Shown here piece by piece: positions 24,668-35,569 of a stretch of DNA of 64,000 bases. Below the pieces are notes generated by a model. The model did not search any database. It saw nothing but the letters and a program-made list of their open reading frames with translations, and was not told the origin of the DNA. The stretch spans positions 3,028,501-3,092,500 of the forward strand of contig NC_088787.1 in NCBI RefSeq assembly GCF_949628265.1, written 5' to 3'. The translations under genes and the position numbers were made by a program. How positions within the stretch are numbered: the first letter of the stretch is position 1; the number at the start of each line of letters is the position of its first letter. Origin of the DNA: Cloeon dipterum (taxonomy: Eukaryota; Arthropoda; Insecta; Ephemeroptera; Baetidae).

Positions 24668-25649
24668 ATTTCAGCTGAGAAAATGAGTGTTTTATTTTAT
24701 TATGTCCCGGAGTTGAGAAAAAATTGGTAACATTATGGGAGCAAACCATATAATATAAATATTTTGTGGTGCGCTTTAACAAAAATTATCATTACTATCG
24801 GCGATTCATATTATGGAGTTGAGACTTTTGATAGTTTGATTAGATAATCTAGAACTTGAGAAATAATAGTTTATAGGAAGTTTTATACTACATATTTTCT
24901 ATAACATGATGAGTTGCAAAGTTTCTAACCATTTCATATATACATAATAATTTTGACACTTCGTGTGAGTTTTTGAAAAAAAATGGGATTAGAGAAGCCG
25001 AAGAGCAAAGCAACACCACATTTTAGGGTTACACTCGAAAATTGATAAAAAAAGAATCAGAAAATACGTATTACACACAGAGGCAATTCAAAATACTTGC
25101 AATATCAAATTTTACAGCGAACAATGCTAAAATGGAAACGATATTCTAGTGAGTGGAGGGTAATGTGCTAATAGAAAAAATTAGTTATTTTCACTTTTAT
25201 TTAATGTTATAACAGTAAGGAACATATACTGTCAGTTGAGCATGGAAGGGTAAGATGCGACAAACGACATAACAGTCGCTTCGTCGTCAGACACGTCTCT
25301 TGTGAGCAATTTTAGCTTGTTTCGGCTCGCACACATCACAGCAAAGTATTTAGAAGCTACTGAATACAATTCATGACCTGACTTCAGCAACCAAGGCTCA
25401 TGAAAGGTAGGAGTTGTGATGCTTTCCTGGGTCTCGTCTAAGTAAGCCTTGAGGTTGCTACTCATTCCATAATGTGCAGTGCTTGCATTTCCCCTTGAAA
25501 TACATCTATCGCTCAGATATGTTTCCCAAAATGTTTTTAACAAGCCTAGATAAAGAAATAATTGTATTATTGAAGCCAAATAATTCCCATTATTTTCTGC
25601 TTGAAATTTTGGAATAAATCAAATTAATATGCTGTGCCAAAACCACACT

Positions 25650-28649
25650 TACAATGAAGAAGGCCCTGCGTGCTGCATAAAGGAAAAATTCTTCACATGC
25701 CGCTCCTCTCCAGTGACCAGTTCCGAGCAAGCAGAATCAGATTTTCTAATACTCCTTCTTCTAGAGTACTCGGTAAAGTGAGAAAGGCCAAATAGATCAA
25801 ATGGGATCATAGACTCAAAATTACGGGGAAGCAGGCGATCCCTTTCAGTGAGCAGATAGTTAACTTTGTTTAGTTGTACTTTTCCTCTACTTATATCTAT
25901 GGCCCCATTTGATCTATTTGGCCTTTCTCACTTTACCGAGTACTAGAAGAAGGAGTATTAGAAAATCTGATTCTTCTTGCTCGGAACTGTTCACTGCCTG
26001 GAGAGGAGCAGCATGTGAAGAATTTTTCCTGTTTGCGGCGCGCAGGCCTTGCTCATTCCTCATCCAGAGGAAGTGTTATAGTAAAGTCAGGAGCAGAGTG
26101 TGAGCAGAGTACATACAAGTATTTTAAGTAATTGCTATCGATTTAATTACAAACAATTGAACTATGTCCGTGATGTTATCAGTATTCTTAGCTTAAATAA
26201 TTATATCAAAGTTCTGGGCAAGGTTTACATAAATGTTTACGTAAAATCTGAAGGCTTATATTAAATTATATCTATAGGAATTTTTTCAGTTTACCAAGAT
26301 GCATCAATTATGCACGCAATCTGTTTCAAGCTCCTATTAAAATAATATTAATATTACCATCTTCACAGCTACTTTCCTTGCGCCTTTCCTCTTCTGCCAA
26401 ATCATTGTGGTTTTTGCGCGTCCTTTTCAGCTCGGCTTCAAGTCTAGAAATGCAATTGGAATACACGATGGCGTCTTGGATGGGCGCATTTTTGGTTCTC
26501 AAGTCAAGAAGCTTCAGATATGTGGTTGTGTCTTGGTCAGGTCCCGAAAAGCAGTCTTTCAAGGCTTGTTTGGCAAGCTGTGCAATCGTCACAGCATCAG
26601 GCATTTTTAAATGCTTGATTTGTCCTTCAAATGAGGCTGAAAGAATCGATTATATTAATAAAGCGAGTATAAGAAACTCGACAAACAAATTACATCACAG
26701 ATTGTTAAAATATTAAATAATAATGTTACAATATTAAAATTATGAGATCTATTCTCAAGCAGAAATGTAAGCAAAATTTAATTCATTCAATATTACCTAA
26801 GAATAAGCTCTCAAAGGTAGTCCAAAGTGAAAGATGAAGATAGTCTGGTTTTAAGAGTGAAGAAGTGAGGATCTTGTTCAGAGCTGAAAGGATATCAGTG
26901 ATTTCCCTTGCAATGGTTCGCTCCCGGTGCGAGAGACCATCTAGGTCAGCCTCCTCGTCGCTGACGGTGGCCAGCAATGAGTTGTAAAGGAGGAGCAATT
27001 TTAGGGTTTCAGCAATGGACCCTCTTGCATTGGTAACTTGGTCTCGCTCCTCCTTGCTGGCTAGCAACGCCAAAAAACTAGGGCTGTGAAAGTGTTGAAA
27101 GGCTTTATTAGTAATCAAAAGACTGCAGTAGCGAAATAATTTACCTGAACATCTTTTTGGATAGTGGAACCACACGAGACTTGTAGAAATCGATGTCTTC
27201 GATTTCTTTTTGCACTTTTTCCCATGCAACTTCCAAGGCTGAAAACACGCAAACGACGACTGGGACGTGTTTTGTTGTGGCACACATGGCAGGAATCAGG
27301 AGTTCAGGCTGCGGGCCAATGATTATGCAGCCAACCTTGTCTTGGAGGTATTTGGCTGACATAACATTTTGGACCATTTGTTCGAGTTGGTCCCAGTGGA
27401 TGAATTTTCTCACATCTAGAGTAACTGAAGCCATTTTGTTTTCCACTACAATAATAAAAGCAGTATTAGGATGCGAAAATTATTGTACATTTTAGGAATA
27501 TAGACTTACCCGTCATGTAGATCAAGGTTGCAGTGAAATAATCTTGTCCACAGACGTTCCGAATCTTAAACTCAAGTGTTGCATCAGAAATTGATTTGTT
27601 CACTTCTTCAATCAGCATGCTCTTCTTCATTTCATACTGGGCTCGCATGTGGCATTTAACCTAAAACGTAGAGATCAGAATTTTAAGATAGAGGAATTCA
27701 GATTTATTAGAAATATTTGTTGCTTACATCCTCCGAGCTGGTGAAAGAACTGAATGCTGGACAAGCGCACTCAAGAATGGCCTTGAAATGTGGGCTATCA
27801 AACAGCCGAACGCTAGCGAATTCGCAATTTTCCAGAACAGCCATGGCTAACTCAGATAGTTTAGATTCAGTGGCTTTCTTGCTGAGAGCTGGAATAGAAA
27901 TTAAATTAGTTTTTATTATACAAAATAAGTGGATTTAGATAAGAGGCTTCAACTGCACATCCCATTTACATAAATAACTTTAGGAGATTATTCAGGTGTT
28001 TTGCTTAATCTAGACTCACTCCCCACTAGTTGAAAAACTTACCGAAAGACTGCAAAATTGTAGCTTGTTTCATTTTCTTAGGCCCATTTTCGCTTGCATG
28101 TTCTACTTCATTATAGCTGCTGGTGCTGCTGCTGGTGCTTGCAGTGTTTGTTCTTTTCTGGTTCTAAAAGTTATACATATAGTTAGTGTCATCTAGAATT
28201 CCATACATTTTTATTAATACTTTTTTTTTACCCTCCTTTAGTTTCTGTCTTGAATGATGTTTAATGTAGATTGGAAAGTGGTGTTTTTCCAGGTGGTGCC
28301 ATAAATTGCTTGTATTGCTTCCTCTTACTTTCTTAGCGCCGGGGCATTTCAGACAATAGTATAGCCCTTTATCATTTGCATCACGTCTGAAGTATTTCTT
28401 TACTATGCAGCCATGGCTTTGCGCACCAGCCTCAGCCTCCTCAGTCACATTCGATTCTGCTTCTTCCCGCTCTTCCTCCTCATCCTGATGAAATTAAAAT
28501 TGATTATTTTAACCTTAATGAATGCTATTTCGTTATCGTAATAAAATTAAAATATGTAATGTATGTACCTCTATGTGGATATCTATTGGTTCCGAATTTG
28601 GTGGTGATGGCGGCGGCGGATCGTCTTCTATTTCATCGTTCTGTTGCAT
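25650..28649 (-). CDS. BED zinc-finger, hAT-associated second protein
   Basis: Multi-exon minus-strand gene inside the hAT. Exon 1 is 28569-28649 (ATG 28649; acidic/proline start MQQNDEIEDDPPPPSPP). Exon 2, from 28484 to about 28232 or just beyond, encodes a BED finger YYCLKCPGAKK...SNLWHHLEKHH (Cys-X2-Cys, His-X4-His). Later exons at about 28022-28163, 27727-27891, 27510-27660, 27145-27447, 26796-27083, 26360-26638 and 25650-25865 stay open and mostly phase-compatible. The exon 2/3 junction needs a donor after GKKK to keep phase. Segments such as RLFDSPHFKAILECACPAF resemble hAT bodies, but the TDNAxN-type motif reads CIIIGPQPELL, so no catalytic Asp. It is probably a DNA-binding partner. 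The 3' end is uncertain: a stop at about 25652, or an extra exon to 25232. Confidence 0.6.
25672..26045. repeat. Inverted duplication inside the hAT second gene
   Basis: About 135 bp (25672-25806) recurs inverted at about 25904-26045 with a spacer of about 97 bp. Shared: 'cccatttgatctatttggcc' and 'gaagaaggagtattagaaaatctgattc'. The arms differ by a few bases and one short indel. The left arm is part of an apparent coding exon of the minus gene; the right arm copies it in the opposite sense. Confidence 0.8.
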
Positions 28650-28994
28650 ATTGCTTGAGGATAGCTGGTGAATTCTTTTTAAATTCAGCATTTTATTATC
28701 AATTCAGTCTCCCAGTTTCTGGACTTGCTTCTTCTCTTACGCAACGCAAAACGAAAACAACAACAGAAGCACACTCCCACGCTAGACCTGCGCAAGAGCC
28801 AGACCCTCCCCTGCGCCCGCCGATTGTCAACTGTCAATGTCAACAAAACCTAATCGAAAGGCGCCAAATTGAACTTATAAAGCAGTAATATATTGCTAAA
28901 CACCTATAACCGGCTAAAATAACAAAAATTACATGTTTTTAAGGTTTAAACTGACTGTTGCCATTCAAGACCCATTAAATGGTCAACGTTTCGT

Positions 28995-29100
28995 ACATCA
29001 GGTAATATCAACTATGATATATCAACTTTTGATATTTTTGTGTTGATATATCAAAAATTTGATATCTGAAATATCATATCAATATCAGATATTTGATATC
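28995..29100. repeat. Subterminal GATATC palindrome array, right end of hAT
   Basis: Mirror of 21905-22030: repeated 'gatatatcaac', 'tttgatatc' and 'atcatatcaatatcagatatt' units just inside the right terminus. Confidence 0.7.
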
Positions 29101-29126
29101 GTTTTTGGCGCGAGTACCGATCCCTA

Positions 29127-29134
29127 TCGGTTTC
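29127..29134. repeat. Target-site duplication of the hAT element, right
   Basis: TCGGTTTC, identical to 21886-21893. Confidence 0.9.
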
Positions 29135-32100
29135 AACGCCACTTTGCAGAAGCATGTCAAGGATTTGTTCGTTTCCCAGCCTAGCTGCTTCCATTGCCGC
29201 GCGTCTTCTATGTCTTCTAGACAATTTAGATCCGATCAGCTGGGGTAAAATGGGGAACTTATCTTTGAGCTTCTTAAAGAAGAGAGTTGCGTTGCATTCA
29301 GCAACTCTCTTCAACAAGTTAGGCAGAATTTTAAGCAAAGGATCTTCGCCTTCGATCATGTCTGTTTCCACAAAATGAACAGCGATGTCCTCAGCGTTCT
29401 TTATCACGTAATTCAACAAAAGCGAATCCTTTCTGCAGTAAATCGAATCACCATTTTTGGTTTTTTTAAAGGTCATCAAAGATTTTATCATAGAGTACAT
29501 GGATCTCAGATTCTCAAACACGACAAACTCCAAGAACGCATCTGGATTGGATTTCACTGCATGTAAAAGTGCATTTTTGTGCAGGTTTACTTTTTGTGCA
29601 TCACGCTGTATCGTGGAGTAGTACATATCAACAAACTTCCAACACTCCCTGAAATCGCATTCGTCTTCGAATATGGTTTTCTCCTCATCGAAGAAGTTGC
29701 TTGGCTTGAAGAGCCCGTTAGCCTCCTCAACGTCATGCACGAATTTTCGGGCAGCTAAGAACTCCGCGAATGTTTCGTGCAAGAAAATGATCCTGTCATT
29801 TTGAAACATGGCGACACCGTAGCCATTTAATTTTTCCATGTCCTCTATTCTTCCTTCTCGGCCGAAACGTTTAGCTTGGCCTAGATAGCAAAACGCTATC
29901 CTTTGGAGAAAGCTCATTGCTGAATCGGTTTCAATTTCAAACTGGTTGTGGGTTGCGTCAAGCCCTACTCGATTTTTCAAACACATTTCCACCTTGAGCC
30001 GCACAACCTGCTCGTAAATTTGGTACAAATTTCCTCTGCCTCCGCTTTGCGCGACTAAAGAGAGGTGCAGAGGGTTTTGTAAAATGTCCTTTTTTGGAAA
30101 TTTTTCTATGAATGATTTGCAATCATCTTCACTCTTTCCAGTCTCCAGTTTTAAAAACTCTATTTGCTGATTTTTCTTCAATGGCTCAATTTTTAATATC
30201 ACTGCATTTTTCACGGCTTTTTTAATCAATGCAGCTTTGTGAGGTCTCGTTCCAATCATAACTGGCACCATATTTTTGCTCAATGATTCGATTAATCTCA
30301 GCATTTTGTTTTGGTACTTAAAGTAGATTTCGTCAAAACCATCGATCAAAACGACGAATTTCTTGCTTGAAATCCAGTTATTTACGTCTTCTAGTGAACG
30401 GTTTGTTGATTCGGCGAGAAATTCGAATTCATTCGAATGGCTTTTTTTCATCAATTCGTTTGAGATGCTTGCAAGGGAAATATGTACTATTTTCAGTTCA
30501 GTGTTTTCTTTCCTGAGCTGGAAAGCAATTTCTCTAAGGACAGTCGTTTTTCCTGAACCAGCAACTGAACTTAAAAGACAGACAAGATTTTTGGACACTA
30601 CAATTTCAACTATTCTGTCCAAGCAGATTGTTTCATCCAGTTTGTACATTCTGAGAGATGGGAAGTTTCCAGATTCTATTGAGAAATGAAGTTTTACAAA
30701 CGACCTTGGAAAATCGGGAAAGTCAAGAAGAAACTGAAGTGTCGAGTTGAACAACAATTGTTCGTCATTTGATTCTGAATAAAGCAGACGAGTTGCGAGC
30801 AGTTCTTGCAAACTTTTACCTTCCTTCAGCTCTTTACCTTTGAAGATTTCAATCAGCATTTCCAGTTTTTCTGTAGAACACGAAATCATTAGTTGAATTT
30901 ATTATATTGGAAGAAATGCGTTACCTTTGCTGTTCAAAACTAGGACAAGCCAGCCACTATGGTTCGTTGCAGACATTTCAAAATTCTTTGGCCAGGAAAT
31001 ATAATCAACAATTTTTTTTTCAGGTATTAGCACAAAGAAATATAATTTCATTCAAAATTCAAACTCCGTGTGATTTTTTTTAAACGAATATATAAGTTTT
31101 TCGCTAAACAAGATTGAATTTCAAGTCTTACTTTGAATGAGCCAAGAGAGTCGTGGCAAGTTTCTTCCTGGTCAATTAGGAAAAATATTTTGGGCTTTCC
31201 GATCCACTTGTCATTGTTCGGGCCGATAAAATTACGAAGTATACTAGTCATCGTAATTTCTTCATCTCCCACTCGTAAGCAAACTTCTTTTGTATCTTTG
31301 TGTTCGCTTACTGACCCAAACATAAACGTAAAAATGCAGCCTACGTCAGGTTCAAGCTCAGATACTGCAGGTAAAACACTGTTTAGATTTAAAAACTTAC
31401 GAATTCATTGATCTCTACCTTCTTTGAAGTACAACTCCAGGGACTCCTTTTCATTCAGCATCCTCTCACTGGTTTCAAAATCTAGATTTTTTGAGAGCGC
31501 GTTTTTAATTTTATCTACGGCTGTGTGTGGTTCTGCTAGGAGAAGGAACGCTCGACGGTGTCGGATGTTCGCTTTCGAGCTTGATTTCCAAGTGAAAAAT
31601 TCTGGTTCGGCCGCCAAATTCTTCGGTGCAGTTTCGGAAGTAGGATAAGAATGGGAGCTTCGAGCATCATCCTGGCTTCTGTAAAATTACTGCATGGTGT
31701 TAAAATATCAATGAATTACCTCGTTCCCATCTGTTTAGTAAAAGATCTTTCCCGTTCTCACGTAGAAACTCTCAGCTTATTATTATTAAACTCACTTTGA
31801 GAAGGAAAAGTTGCTTTTCATTGCAAATATTTTGATCTCCGGTGTTTGGCTGATGTATTTGCATTCATCTAAGTCGTAGTTGCCCTTTGAATTTTGGTAA
31901 ATTTGAAATTGAATCGAGGTGAAAACATTTACGAGGGGCTCATCCTTCGGCATCGAGTTTATGACATTGCAAGATTCTTGAGCAAATATCGTTCCAGATT
32001 CTCCTCGTACGGCTCTAGTGGCTGTCAAAATGTATTTCATGTGTAAAAATCGTACGTAATATTCTTAACACTCTTACTTTCCACAGTGGAGTAAAAGACA

Positions 32101-32969
32101 ACCAAGTTGCGCATCTTTGGTTCGTATGTGATGCGACAGGAATTTTCGTTATCAAACTTCCCTTGGTTGGCGCTGTAAATCGTGTCGAAATATTCTCCTC
32201 GACATGGCTGTAGAAAGATTCTATTTTAAAATATTAAAGTCAAAGAACAAAATTACCCCAAAGTTGACGATTTTGAGGCAGGTGTCAAAAAGCGTCAGAT
32301 TTTTTAAAGAGTCGAAAATATCGGTCGTGGAGAAGGAAATGAATTTGTCAGAATCCTCACTCTCGTAATGGTCGGTGCAAATTTTTCCATCTATGTTGCC
32401 GAAGGATAGAATGTAAAGCACGAAAACGGAAGGAACGTCGTCTGAGCGAATTAAAATAGTTATTAAGATCTGAATCATGAACTCATGAAATTTCCACCTT
32501 CAGAGCTAAATAAACGCAAAAGCTGTTCCTGGTCAGAGAGGAGTCCAAGCAACGCTTCTCTTTTTGGTGATAAAATACTGCGAAAATTGCACTTGCGATT
32601 CCCTTTAAAGGTCATTTCCTGGTCCAATACGTCCTTGGCATCTCCATGCCGAATTAAATTTTTGTTTCTCGCGTTTTTGAAGTCATAGTGGATGACAAGG
32701 ACGCAAACGCTTTGAACAAATTAAAATTGTTAATTTTTCAAACAAAAATTCAATTGGATCCTTACTTTTCGGCATTTTGTTTCACGTTTTGAACAATCCC
32801 AGGCGGAAGGAAATAGCCAAGGTCAGCTTCTCCTTCAGGTCGGCCTAATGCCTCACCTATAAAAAATATGAATCGTTCAAGGACCCGATTTTGAACTGAT
32901 TCGTAATAATATTAACAACAATAAATCTGACCTACCTCTCGCCACTATATCTTCTAAGGTCTCTTCCAT

Positions 32970-33719
32970 TGCAGGTCTGGAAAAATCCCATAATTCTTTT
33001 AATGTAATTTTAAATGGACTATTGCTGCCTCTAAGGCTTAAAATTAGAGTTGTTGATTTAAGACGATCGACTGTAGTTTTGCTGAGCCTCAAATCTACAT
33101 GACATTTTGAAATATGCATGCATTATGTATATAATTTGATAGCTATTAAACCATATTGGGAATCGTTTTCGTGCTCGATTTTCTCTTCGAAAATAAATAA
33201 AAAGTTCGTGTGTGAGCCGTGGAAGTGGCAATCAAATCCGAGCTCCAATGCTCTCGAAAAATTTGGCTGTTTTAAATTGATGTTTTGACGTATTCCAAAA
33301 TCGCACCTGCACATATTTCGGATTAATAGAATAAAAATTATTTTGAATTTGAATTTGAACTCTGAAAAAACACTAAAATTCGGCCTGAGCAAGGATCGCA
33401 GGTCGTGGTACCCTGAGAAAAGTCGTTTGGGCCCTTTGGGCCCGCGCACAGGCCTCCCGGAAAAATTAATATTTGCCCAAACCACGTTTTTCGACCTTAA
33501 TACTTCGAGATCTCGGCTCCTATGAGACGCACATTCAAAAACTTGTGTTGCCCGAACTCGTGGTAAAATTCTGCGTGCTGTAGGCGTATTTTCAATCCCC
33601 GCCCGCCCGCCCTCGCCCACCCCAACCCCGTTAAAATGCATGCAAAAAGCCCACTTTTGTTTTATTTTCATTTTTAATTTCTCATATGGGCCGGATCTGG
33701 TTTTGCACACTTTTTGGCA
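32970..33719. other. 5' flank of copy 1; part of a dispersed repeat
   Basis: Upstream of the copy 1 ATG. About 33380-33530 resembles the dispersed repeat found at 42660, 44215, 45160 and 49340 ('gcaaggatcgcaggtcgtggtaccctgagaaa'). The minus ORF at 33123-33710 crosses this repeat and has no domain, so I do not call it a gene. Confidence 0.5.
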
Positions 33720-34310
33720 CCGTTCTGCGTCACCAATCTTTATGAGATCATCAAAATAGCTTAAACCAGAGTGGTAAGGGAGGAAATTGCGACCCGGCCG
33801 CGCGCACAGGAATGCAAAAAAAGTCTAACTAATCGGTTACAAGGTCAGCTCTAGCTTGCACACACTAAATTATTAAAAACAAATAAATCAGGTCTATAAA
33901 AACACTTAAATCCATCTTTTTGGAATTCCCCCGGCCTCGTTATCAGAGAGTGATTAAATAAATTAATTTAATTAAAAATAATTATTTCCTACATTTCCAA
34001 CTTGATTGTAATTTAAAATACTGAAAAAATTTAAAAATGCGTCGAAATCGCTAAATAATGATCAGTATTATTTAGAAAATCGCGTGAATTAGAATAAAAG
34101 AGAGCAAACTCACCGCGCGGACGTGCGCATCCGCCGACTCCGCTTATCACTCCCTGTGTGTGTGCTGCTGTGCTGCGCTTCGCCGAGTGTGTGACTCGCC
34201 GTTCGCCTCACGCGTGTTGTTAGACTTTTTCAAGACGACATCAACGCCCCACCCAGTGCTCACCTTCAGCAACTCTAGTCTGAAAGGATTTATTTATTTT
34301 CATGTAAAGT
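33720..34310. repeat. Block P repeat, copy 1
   Basis: First of four related blocks of about 600 bp (others 34540-35170, 45620-46140, 46430-47020). Shared order: 'gtctaa..atcggttacaaggtcagct', 'caggtctataaa', 'gttatcagagagtg', AT-rich 'aatttaattaaaaataatta', 'gcgtcgaaatcgctaaataatgatcagta', 'actcaccgcgcgg', a GC-rich stretch, and 'gttagactttttcaag'. No conserved ORF. It lies between copies 1 and 2 of the caspase-NACHT-ankyrin genes. Confidence 0.8.
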
Positions 34311-34539
34311 CTAGGTTTTTTAAATGTAAATTGGACCTGAGTTGTTAGTTGTAATATAATTTAAAAACTAATGTGCTCGAAAATTAAAGAAAATGGCATT
34401 CTAGAAAATAATACTATAATATTTTTTGGTCAAAAATCAACGGTTTGCCTTGTAAAAAATGCATTTAGGTTTTTATTAGCTCCAACTAACGATACAATAA
34501 TTAAGTAGCTTTTTAATTATCCGCTATCCGCTTGAACAA

Positions 34540-35170
34540 GCACCCGCTAGTCGCTTACGGACCTTAGAGAAAAAATGGACAAGATTTTGCGTTTTAACAC
34601 GTAATAAGATTTTATGCAGAGCAGGTTTCACGCCAAACGTCGGATGCATCGCCGCAACAGTGTGGCGAGAGGACAAAAATAGAAGCCCGGTCACGCCCAC
34701 AGCCATTTAGGCAGGCAAAAGTCAAACTATCGGTTACAAGGTCAGCTCTCTCTTTCACTTATTCGATTAATAAAACAAAAATTAAAAATCGGGCACACGG
34801 AAACCATCGTTTTGAAATTTTCTCCGTTATCAGAGAGTGGCTGAATGATTTAATTTAATTCAAAATAATTACTTCCAACCTTTCCTACTTCATTTTAAAA
34901 TACTGAACAAATCTAAAAATGGATCAAAATCGCTAAATAATGATCGGTAATATTTAGAAAAGCTCGTGAATTAAAAGAAAAAAAGAGAAACTCACCGCGC
35001 ATAAGGGGGCCTCCGCCGACTCCGCTTGTCGCTCGCTGTACAGTGTGTGCTGCTGTGCTGCGCCGCGCCGAGTGTGTGGATTCGCCTCACGCGAGTTAGA
35101 CTTTTTCAATATGACGTCATCTCTCCATCAGCTGTGCTCGGCTATTTTACGCATCATTTCCTCCAAACCA
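34540..35170. repeat. Block P repeat, copy 2 (tandem with copy 1)
   Basis: Same content order as 33720-34310, offset by about 0.9 kb. The left part adds 'gcagagcaggtttcacgccaaacgtcgga', also seen in the 45.6 and 46.4 kb copies, so the full unit is longer than the shared core. Confidence 0.8.
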
Positions 35171-35569
35171 ACTTGGGTTAGTCGCAAGTTTATTGCAAGA
35201 AGATGCATGCTGCCTTATAATTGTTTTCCTCAACACATTTTTACATGGCTTTATTGGTATTGAATAGTCAAATTAAATCGTTTGATATTTTGAAAATTCT
35301 AAAATTTAATTGTTTCCTTGTGAAAAGAAAAAGCATTTCCTTCGCAGTGTTACAATTTTATTTATTTTTATCTAGCACGTAAAAGATACAAAAGTTTGCA
35401 TATTACAGGATGACTGCAATAATATTACATACCAATTTAAATCTATTCTATAAAAAAGGAATGCGACATAATATAACCAATTCGAACAAAGTAAAGTAAT
35501 AAGTGCTATCATCCAAACTTGGAACTATTTCTCGTTCTAGAGTTTTAAACATGAATCGTGTTTCTTTAT
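35171..35569. repeat. 3' flank of copy 2, duplicated at 52385-52785
   Basis: The stretch from 'ttgggttagtcgcaagtttattgcaagaagatgcatgctg' to the stop codon is nearly identical to the 3' flank of copy 3. It probably includes the 3' UTR. This ties copies 2 and 3 together as a segmental duplication. Confidence 0.75.

Larger units (their letters stand above)
21894..29126. mobile_element. hAT DNA transposon, 7.2 kb, two convergent genes
   Basis: The left end is TAGGGATTGGTAT; the right end in reverse complement is TAGGGATCGGTAC: imperfect terminal inverted repeats of hAT type, flanked by perfect 8-bp duplications TCGGTTTC. Both ends carry subterminal arrays of short palindromes built from GATATCAA/TTGATATC (21905-22030 and 28995-29100), probable transposase-binding DNA. 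Inside are a plus-strand transposase gene (22424-24667) and a minus-strand gene with a BED finger (about 25650-28649). The perfect duplication and open transposase suggest a young insertion. Excision with one duplication would rejoin the host exon in frame (LLQSGVETD then FQDFSGENPLYIS). Confidence 0.9.
19987..32969 (-). pseudogene. Caspase-pseudocaspase-NACHT-ankyrin gene, copy 1 (disrupted)
   Basis: Exons (minus): 32936-32969, 32766-32856, 32498-32709, 32257-32441, 32078-32207, 31796-32021, 31419-31678, 31132-31364, about 30923-30985, then the large exon 30871-29127 continuing at 21893-19987 beyond a hAT insertion. The first caspase p20 has VCVLVIHYDF, then ILSFGN where the paralogues have ILSHGN, so the catalytic His is Phe; GPCRGE keeps the Cys. 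The second caspase-like domain has ...GKPKIFFLIDQEE, no Cys. NACHT: Walker A SVAGSGKTT, Walker B VVLIDGFDEI, sensor IGTRPH. Ankyrin repeats follow. A 2-nt gain (CACAC for CAC) near 20590-20594 shifts the frame late in the ankyrins. After it the frame ends with a hydrophobic segment (FFLHFLIVIMLCSLLILAI) found in neither paralogue. The acceptor before ISWPK has AT for AG; a fallback AG lies 15 nt on. Probably a decaying gene, or one making a truncated protein. Confidence 0.82.

Noticed and set aside
19987-32969. Reading copy 1 as two separate normal genes (ankyrin gene and NACHT gene)
   Set aside because: The 8-bp target duplication, in-frame rejoining and collinearity with copies 2 and 3 show one gene split by a transposon.
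33123-33710. 195-aa minus ORF as a gene
   Set aside because: It runs through a dispersed repeat, has no domain, and its composition follows the local GC.
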